Source of the DNA: Apostichopus californicus
Lineage: Eukaryota; Echinodermata; Holothuroidea; Aspidochirotida; Stichopodidae
Reading direction: 5' to 3'
Assembly (NCBI GenBank): GCA_020650975.1
Contig: JAIPMN010009767.1
Location: 1-32,553 of the forward strand
Length of the DNA stretch: 32,553 nucleotides
Shown: positions 21,171 through 30,200 of the stretch, piece by piece
Layout: each line of letters starts with the position of its first letter
Position numbering within the stretch: the stretch's first letter is position 1
Program-made: the position numbers and the translations under genes
Notes under the pieces: model-generated
Database searches by the model: none
Seen by the model: only the letters and a program-made list of their open reading frames with translations
Told to the model about the DNA's origin: nothing

Positions 21171-24094
21171 CTGTATATGGTACTCAACCATTTAACTTCA
21201 GGTCTACAGCCATAAGTGAACCTCTTGCAAGTTAAATTTCCCCCCCTTTTTTTTAAAGATATTATATTGTGTTATGCTACTTTCCTTTACTTTCCTTTTC
21301 CTTTTTTTTATGTTGGCTTCTAGAATTTTCATGATTCAAATTGTTAATACTCTTGCCACCTGGTTTAAAGCATCTCCATTTGATGACACATTTAAGGCAA
21401 GTCTTATTTGAAGAAATGCTTGAAAAATTAAAACATTTACTTTTCCAGTAGACGACAAAGTAAATATATATTTGGAAAACGTAGTGCGGAATTATCACAT
21501 GAACAAAACTGTATGATCAAAGTTTGTGTACGGATCAGTTACGTTGTAAGACAAGTGTTGAGTAATCATGATGGATAGGCTACAACTTGAATATATGAAT
21601 GTTAATTCTTAACATAAGCAAATTGATTTATTGTATAAAAATGAGTTTATTGAAGTATATATCCTTGTAATTAGTATACTGTTTGTAGGCCTTTGGATAG
21701 GTTTAGTAAAGAAATTATAAGAAAAAAAAGAGAAAAGAAATACATAAAAATGTCATGCATTTGTTTTATTGTCTCCATTGTAGCATATTTAACATATATA
21801 TATTTAATAGGGCAGGGACATTTAATACTACTTGGCCAAAGTAGATTAAAACTGCACATGTTATCTAGTTTTCCATTTAACATTATAAAAGGGACATTCA
21901 GGTGGATGAAGTCAATTGCCTAAAAATTGTTTTTAAGTTTACAACATCTGAGTCACCGGGTCAAACTCTTATCTTTTAGAATTTTTTTCAAGTGAATACA
22001 TGAATATTTTAAATCTGGTAAAATTGTCGTGAATGCATCTGGCAACAACAGAGTGAATGATAAAATCGCAATTAATGTGTTTGTTGAGGCTCCAATTTTG
22101 TTGGGACGTTTTGAGGTGATTTGGGGATTTGCTTCGAGTCCTCAAATCAAAGAAGCATGTCCCACTTCCCTTTGAAGATTGTCCTTCCAAGATTGAACCT
22201 TATGCGCTCTGCTTCTGGGTCGGAGGTGATGCAATGATGGGGTGCCAAATGTGTGAATTTCCATATTTTTTTTTCAATGTGCTACTTGTTTCGTCCGAGA
22301 CCTTATTGGATCACCAAGCCAGTTGTAGCATTGGCGATTTAATTCCCAAATTCCTCTAAGAATATTGGTTTAAACTATTTCAAGTTGTTCAATCCGACTC
22401 AGGGCCTCCACGTTGGTAAAACATTGGAATTCTTTTACTGCATTTCACTCTCTAATTGTCATCTAAGATACCCCCAACCGCAACGAATTACGAACTCACA
22501 CAATTCCTGGCATATACAGGCACAATTTTCATAAAATAACAGCAAATTGTAGTTAGCGTTTTCTCCAATTTGACCGGTTGTGTCACAAAAAAAACTGTCA
22601 ACTGGACGGGTGCAGCAATATAATTTAGCAGATTTTTCCGTTACCAAATTTGGCAATAAGCCTTAATGAGCATCCGGCAACCATGTCAAAGCAAAAATCG
22701 AAGTTTTCATAACAAAGTTCATAGAAGCCTGTCTTCTGGCCAGAAGTTTGTTGAGCCAGCTCAAATTTCATTCCTTTGCATCATCTGACATTTATGGGAA
22801 TTCGTAAGTAATATGTTTGAGCATGACACTCCTCAAAGAACATGAACTTTGCTTAACGTTGAAGATAGATGTAGCTTAAGCCCACATCGGCGGGGCTACA
22901 ACCCATTAACGCACACTGTAACAGGTCTAGCCTAGTTATGCGAAATGTTAAAAATCGTAAAGTCAGACGACACCATATACGTCTGAAATATTTCTGATCT
23001 ATTATCTTAGACATTTCAGCTTCCCATTAGTAAAACAATTACTTTGATCGCAATTCGTCACTCAACGAGTCATATTCCTGCATGAACTATCACCTAGGGC
23101 CATGCTATATTAACATTAGCCTAGGCTAAGTAATGGTGAATTCATTGCCATGATGAGCTTAAAAATCATCGCAGTACCCCCAGCAGCCATGTTGATAGCA
23201 AGTTTTACCCCACTATTCATCCATCAGTTACTGAAACAATCAGGTTCAATGCAACAAAGCAGTGCATGTGACTGAGTTAGTGAGTATAGTTTAAAGTCTC
23301 AATACGTGTTTGCTGATGAATTTCGGGAAACAAACTTCCGAAGCAGATTCAATGTTTTTTATTCTAAATGCACTCTGAACAGGGTTTAATGGAGAAAATT
23401 TGTCGCAATCCAAAGAAAGAAATTTATTTTCTGTTGCCCTTATTGGCGAACGACTCTAAAATCACTGCGACCGCCCATATCAGCATGTTCATTACACAAA
23501 ACGTAACCTCATATCGCACACTCGTAAGTCCTATGCCTAACGGTTGTAGACAAACAGAAATTTGATTGCCGCATGATCTGTTGGGCGGGGCATGTAACTT
23601 TTGAGTGAGGTTTGTAGAATCTACAGACTCGTTAAAAAATCTGGTGAATTTTATTCAGCTCAAAATGTTTAACGACAGATAACTCAATCAAAATAATGAT
23701 TATTAATATGAAAATTGCATAGAATGGTTTTATTTTCACTGAGCTTTTAGGGCAGTAAGCTGGAATGGTCGAAGTTTAAAGTTGGCAAACAGACATTCAG
23801 ACTTAAAGGGGTCAATTGTCAAAGGGTATCTACTGTGCAGTTTCTTGTTTACTTTGTAGAGTGTATTCAGCGAACATTGAACAAACACATACAATAATTA
23901 AAAGTGATTGAAAGGTAGAGTTGACATGTGTGGTAGTTCAGTAGTATCAAATTTTTAGTAGTTTCAAACAATTAAGGTGTCATTTTAATTCCTTAATTAA
24001 ATATCCTTGCCCCTTTACGATTACATATTAAGTGTGAATTTTGTATAAAACAATTGCTTTTATTTTATCAATTAGTTAAAGCTCTGCAGCAAAG

Positions 24095-24223
24095 ATGTCG
24101 TTCAAGACCACTGACGAGAATCATCAATGGAGGCAAACTGCTGTTTTGATGAAAAGAGATATTTATGGGTATCTTCAATCTAAAGGCTGCAGTGAAGAGG
24201 ACTGTGTAATAGATTTGTTACAG
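24095..24223 (+). CDS. AP5B1: AP5B1 coding exon 1
   Basis: Residues 1-43, starting MSFKTTDENHQWRQ and ending CVIDLLQ. The start ATG has A at -3 and is the first in-frame Met after upstream stops. The donor is CAG|GTAAAA, phase 0. CTCTGCAG at 24082-24089, just before the ATG, could be an acceptor for an upstream non-coding exon, so the true transcription start may lie further left. Confidence 0.8.
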
Positions 24224-27200
24224 GTAAAACATTTTATTGTGTGGAGGTTACAGTTCATTTCATTGTTTGCATGCAAAAGTGGCTTAGAGAGCGTGGTGGC
24301 CAATTGGCTAAGGCGTCGGACTCGTGACCCAAGGATTGCTGGTTCGATTCCTGCCTAGTTCATTACGTTGTGTCCTTGGGCAAGGTGCTTTATCTCAATT
24401 GCCTCTCTCCACCCAGGGGTTGAATGGGTACCTGTGAGGTAACTTGTCATTGGGCGCAGTATATAACTGCTGCTGACTGGAGGGATTGTCTCTGGGACAG
24501 GTTATCATTGACCAGGGGTAATATAACGTCTGTAAAGCACTTTGAGACCTATCGCTGGTATAAAGCGCTATATAAAAAGCAAATATTATTATGATTACTG
24601 TATGTAAAACTTCTCTTTCAAAGTCCTTCATTATTAGCTTTCGGGATCCCGGTAGTCAAGTGAATCCTGGTATCCCAATCCCGGTATTGACTAGTCCCGA
24701 TCACAATGCAATGTGTAAATACTACCGGGAGTGGTAAAGCAACTGGTTATTACATTCGTTTCAGTATCATTCCCGGGAACCCCGAACATACAGTAATCAA
24801 AAATATCTACTGTATGTGTTACTATTTGAAATAAAGAAAAGAAAACATGTTTATTTCTCGTGTCTGTGTTCTTAGTTTGAATAACATTCTGATCAATTTA
24901 CGTACTGACCTAGACCTATATATTAACGAATCAACTTTTTACGTAGTAATTTGGACCTAGGCTACACTAAATATCTAACGTTACTTGGGCTCAGCATGTT
25001 GCGGGACCTCTAAGTTATTCTGAAATTTTCGTTATTTATTCTTCCTTCAAACGATGATTGCGAAGTTTCCCATATAAAATCTTACCCTTATGTATTTCAC
25101 CTCATTTTGATATAATAATTATAATGTTTTAATTAAGTGTTAGCCAAAACTGCAGGGAGTAAATCCAGCTTAAATCAATCTTCACCCGGGACTGTATATT
25201 ATTATAGCCTAGGGTACGGTACTGGTACACACAGTGCAGTACGATACTTGAGATTTGATGCTGTAATGGAATGGATTAATTTATCATTGCGGAGGGTTCC
25301 ACAATGTCATTTATACTTTATCTTTGGCTTCTTATTTAATTTTTAAGATCTTTATGTACGAAAGATGGTCACAAGATTAAACATCTTTCACCCTCCCATG
25401 TGGTTATATATTGAACCATTTTAAACCCATGCCACAAGACTTGTAATCCTCCATTTAATATGATGTTTGGGACGGTATAATGCCAAGTATGGTTGAATAT
25501 CTAGTCAGCACCCTTTGGTGGTAGCATTTTTGCAATACATTGGTTGGAAGTGAATACCAATCGTAACTGCACCTAAGTGCACCTAACTAGGCACCTAACT
25601 GCAACCCACTGTTCCTTCCCTTTTTCTGCCAAACTGTCTGATATTTGGATCTTCATTTTAGTGTCATTATTAGTCATTTTCTTTGAGTTCTTTCTCTGTG
25701 GGCATTACAGAACTTAAATCATTCCTGTAGCTAATTTTTAATGAAGATCTATTTTGATTTCTGCTTAGGCTCTGTATGGAGAAACTCTGTCAGATGCTAC
25801 CAAGGTCATGGTGCTGGGTGCTCTTCAAGAACTATCCGAGTCTCTTCTTATGGATAAAACAGGGTATTATTATTATTATGATTATTATTTACCATATTTA
25901 TAAAGCGCTCTTTTCATGCTTAAGCATGTTCAAGAGCGCTTTACAATGACAACAAAATGACAAAACCCTTCAAATATGGATATGAAGAAATAAAATGGAT
26001 GCAGCTTAAATATTATTATAAAAAAATATGGTATGGACTCAGTCTGCCTCCATAATCTACAAAGAGTGGGATTTGTCTGAAAATAAATAAGTTAAAAACA
26101 AGTTTAGGAAAGGATGAACGAATGCATAACAGAAGTAAATTTATGCACATGTATGAATGTCATAAAAGTGATGAAGCTAACAAATGTAGATAAAATGAAA
26201 TAAACATAATCATGGATAAAACAAAACAATATTATTTTGTGTTCAAGTTTTTTTCAGTACAAGCTGCTTCAAGTTATTTCCTACTAGTGTCAAAGGTCGA
26301 GGGAAATAGAATTGAAATTTCAAGTCATCATGAACTGTCATATTCTTTTCTCTCTCATTTGGCTCGCTCTTTCTATTTTTTTTTTTTGTGGCATTTTTTT
26401 TCTTTATTTCTGTCTAATAGAGTCGAGCAAGCTGTTGGGACATTGATCGGATTTTTCCAGGAGGTTGCGATGAGCAAAGGTTCCACCTTTCTCAAGTCTC
26501 AGATTCTCGTGTGTATGACAACGATACTTCTGACGGGGGATCAGTTGGTATGCACCCTGCTTCTTTTTCGATTTGCTCTGTGTGATTGTAGTGAATATTG
26601 GATGAGAGACTGTAAACTTTCATTTTGTCGCAACAATCGTAGGAAGCATTTCCGGACTTGGATTCTCAATATCTTGATGTAAGATCTAACATGCAAAGCA
26701 ACGTCGATGTCTTTCATTTGGATGTGGAGGTCTTTATAACAGTAAATTAAAATAGAGTGCATTGTGGTCAAGCCGTCAAGGCAATGGACTAGCGACCTAA
26801 GGTTTGGAGGCTCTAGTCCTGACCAGATCATTACATTGTGTCCTTGGGCAAGGCACTTAATAATCACCATTGCCTCTCTTCACCCCAAGGTGTACAAATG
26901 GATCTGCGAAGTAACTTGTAAATGTGGTTGTGTCGGTTTGTGGCTGCACCCTATGGGAAAATTCCCCAGGGGAAAGCACCCTGGGGGACAAGTAGATTTT
27001 GTACACTGTAGTGCACTGGAAGGGGCTGTTTGAATTGTGCACACTTTTGGTGTGTGGGTGTGACAAGTTACCAATGACCAGGAGTGAAGTGTTGTAAACT
27101 TTTCAATTGTTGGAAATGGATTTTGAGGCAAACTGTCAAAATTAATTCTCCTAACACTTCAGGATTTTTACCTTATTGTTGGCAGTTTAGTAGTCAGTAT

Positions 27201-30200
27201 ACATGGTAACATTTTAAAACTTTGGAGCAGAAGATTGGTATCAATCCATATTTTTTTTGTAACTGGAATGTCCCTTTTCGAAACAGGAAAGTGGTTCTTT
27301 TTGCTGTTGTCATAGTGAACACCTTGTTTTATGACGATGTTAAACATTTCATAAATTTAGCTATGGTCTGACTTCTCACTGTCCGATTGACAGTTTCTAA
27401 ACTTGACATCATATTATTGCAAAATCCCACAGAAAGCTTAAACATTTCCACATCCTTATTATGATTATGATCATTGTTAATATTATTGTTATTGTAATTA
27501 TTGTTATTATTGTTTTTGTTGTTGTTATTTTAATTGTTATTATTATTTCATATTTTTTTCCACAGAGGGATCAACAGAGCCTTTTCCTGGATGTCACAAA
27601 CCTGTTGTTTGATATCATCTCTAAGGTTAACCAAGGAACTGATCGAGCCCTCAGAGAGACTGCCTGCCAGTGCTTGGAAGAGATTGAAAACAACTACCCA
27701 GTATGTTGTCATAGTTTTTCAAGAAATCTTGCTTGCATTAGCATAAGGGAAACATTTTGTTTGAGAGAGAGAAAGGAGAGATGGGGGAGGGGGGGGGGGA
27801 GGGAGAGGACTCTGCCCCTTTTACCAGAAAACTATTATATCGGCTTAGATGAAGCTAAATGTTTGCACCTTGTTGGGGAAATTTTACAACCCTTTGGCTG
27901 CAATTATCCAGCCCCGCCCTAACCCCCACCTTGAATTTTCTCCTGGGTATGTAGGCATGTAGGTTGTCGTTCTGACGAATTGGATTTTGTCAATCCAATG
28001 TCAACGGAGTGTTAGCTAACGGAGTGTTAGCTCATTGGTGAACGCCGGTGCCTTCCAATCATAAGGTCCCCACTTCGAGTCACTCCAAGATTAATGTATG
28101 TCGTGCAGTTACAGAGTTGTTGACAATTGACAATTCATAATCATGGACATTAAATATGAATCTAAGAGACTGACTTTGGTCAGCTTGCGGCTTTGATAAG
28201 CCAATGAGGCTTCTTTGCGAGTTCCTGCTTGCAGGAGGATCTAAAATACAATACATACAAAACAATGACATACAGTGATATACCATACCAAACCACATCA
28301 TAAGCCTAGCAGAAGGAAAAAAAAGGAGCCCACTCCCCCCGGAAAAATACAACGTAATTGACTGCATTGCAATACCCATCGATAGAAATGCTGAAAAGTT
28401 TTTGTGTGCAAAATAATGAGAAATTTGAGCTCTGTAAAAAAAAAAAAAACATAAATATAAGTGCCATGATAACAACACAACTGCTTGTAGTGGTTTTCAA
28501 AAGTGTCTTCTTTCTTGACTAATGATTGTATTAACAGATGTAAGCATTGCTCCACACATATATAATAGGACTATTGCAATTAAAGGTATGTCATCAGTTC
28601 AAATTTTACATATACTAAGTCTGTTTTTTGTTTGTTTTTCATCTTCTTTGTTCCTTCATCTTCTTCTTCTTCTGTTTCTTCAGGGTGTGTTGATGCCCAA
28701 GCTGGACCATTTCTATGCAATGTGTCAGTTGGAGATTACGCACGTCAGACAAACCTACGTGGGCCTCTTCAACAGGGTTCTCAGAAATGCGGTCAGAGTT
28801 AAATGTCAACAGGCCTCAGTGTCAAAAGATGATATCTCCGATCTCCTCCTTACCAGGAAAGAGCCCTTGAAGCCATTAATGTTACCAGATGCCATACCAC
28901 CCGCGATGTTTCAACTTCAGAGTAGAGTGAGTCATTTAACCGCAGCTTATAGATTACGGGCGGCTCTAACTGTCACAACTACCTTGATTGAAGAAGGGGG
29001 GAGGGGGGGGGGCAAACGTAGCTACTTGAGTGAGGAGAGGAAAGCCTCTTTAGGTTTATTGGAGGCAGTGGAGGACAAATGTGTAATTTCCCCCCAAAAA
29101 AAGGGGGGGGGGGAGAGAAGAGAAGAGAAAACCAACAAAAAAAAAGTGAAAAATTGTGGATATATTCAAGATACTTACTATTGGCGAATAGATGGGTACA
29201 AGTGCCATGGTGAACTTGCGGTGGTTCTCGTGTGGCATTTTTCTTTCATTTGGCAAATTTCAGTCAAAATGTGATATCGCCACATAAATTGTGGGATGGG
29301 TTGAGGACCATTGAGCTTTAGGAATACGTTACATAATGGGATTAAGGTTATTTCATAGAAAGGTGGTATTCATTTATTCATTACTTGTTCCATTAAAGTC
29401 TTTTGAACGTCAGTCATGACAGCCTTGGTGAGGTTCAACTCCTAACGGGCAACTCCTAATAGTAAGTTTGGTATGGTTTAGTACGGTGTGGTACGGTACA
29501 GATGGGTACGGTATGGCATGGTATGGTTGGTACAATATAGGATAGTATAGTATAGCATTGTATAGTATAGTAAACAATAGCAGAGCAAAGCATAGTATAT
29601 ATTATTAAAGTAGTGGCACTAGTAGAAAACAGAAATTACCTGATGAACCTTATTGAAACCTGGATATTCCAAGTTTTTGTCTATTTTAAAATCCATGGTT
29701 ATGTGTCAAAAGAGCTCTTTTTTTTTAAACAAGTTTGCTCTCATGCAATACTATGATTTTGTGCAGAGAGTTCTTACCAAGTTGCTTTAGTCATGCAAGA
29801 GTTTTTTTGTGTGTGTGTGGGGGGGGGGGGGTCCATATGGAAATGTCTTTGACATGAAAATTGCTACATACGTGAAACTCACTCTTAATTTGCCCAAAAG
29901 TTTCAGTTTTACATGAAATCTTTTCTTTCCTCAGAGTCTGAATGAACGAATCTCTCTTCCGTCAGATGTTGATACTAGCGAACTACAAGCTGCTGTCATG
30001 AAGTCCATGGATAACCTTCTAGAGATGTCCGAACCAGATGCCGTCAAAGCAATTCAAGAATTGTCATGCATATGCAACATATGTAATTTGCCTATCCAGG
30101 TGAGATTTGCATAATTATACCCATCGTGAAATTTATTACTCGTTCCAACACATCTCTCTTTCTTTTCTTTTTCATCTAATACAAAGCAGATTACACTCTG

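Larger units (their letters stand above)
17178..24094. other. Interval between TUSC2 stop and AP5B1 start
   Basis: It holds the TUSC2 3' UTR (end unknown), the 18142-18333 repeat, the 18741-19745 tandem array with a nested SINE, the hAT-like element at 20846-21170 and presumably the AP5B1 promoter. 17450-17467 has a G run. 19750-20840, 21180-22100 and 22360-24090 show nothing I can name. Open frames of 60-76 codons at 19752-19952, 20035-20268 and 22129-22359 have no recognised similarity. Confidence 0.7.
26548..27565 (+). other. AP5B1: AP5B1 intron 3
   Basis: 1018 bp, GTATGC...CACAG. It holds the family B SINE at 26753-27105 and the ATT/GTT low-complexity tract at 27455-27560 just before the acceptor. 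The rest has no recognised feature. Confidence 0.8.

Noticed and set aside
22129..22359. Possible exon containing HVPLPFEDCPSKIEPYALCF
   Set aside because: It looks slightly protein-like, but I recognise no family, no clear flanking splice sites and no neighbouring exon in a matching phase. A protein search would decide.
24289..24360. tRNA gene (GTGGCCAATTGGCTAAGGCG head)
   Set aside because: The head is followed by the CCTTGGGCAAGG body found in two other copies, and a clean cloverleaf with a paired acceptor stem could not be drawn.
25902..25942. Histone-type or bacterial-style terminator hairpin
   Set aside because: The hairpin sits inside an intron next to an ATT-repeat and matches the style of repeat-element ends, not a transcription or mRNA 3' end signal.
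26541..26870. 109-codon minus-strand frame overlapping AP5B1 exon 3 and a SINE
   Set aside because: It is composed of antisense SINE and antisense exon sequence; the similar 12187-12408 frame is the same SINE translated in reverse.
27461..27922. 153-codon frame with an Ile/Val-rich hydrophobic start, like a membrane protein
   Set aside because: The hydrophobic part is an ATT/GTT repeat in the intron. Only 27566-27700 is coding, as AP5B1 exon 4.
28927..29274. C-terminal extension of the exon 5 frame
   Set aside because: The GTGAGT donor at 28927 and the in-frame join to 29935 explain the exon end. The extension is made of G-run and A-run sequence.
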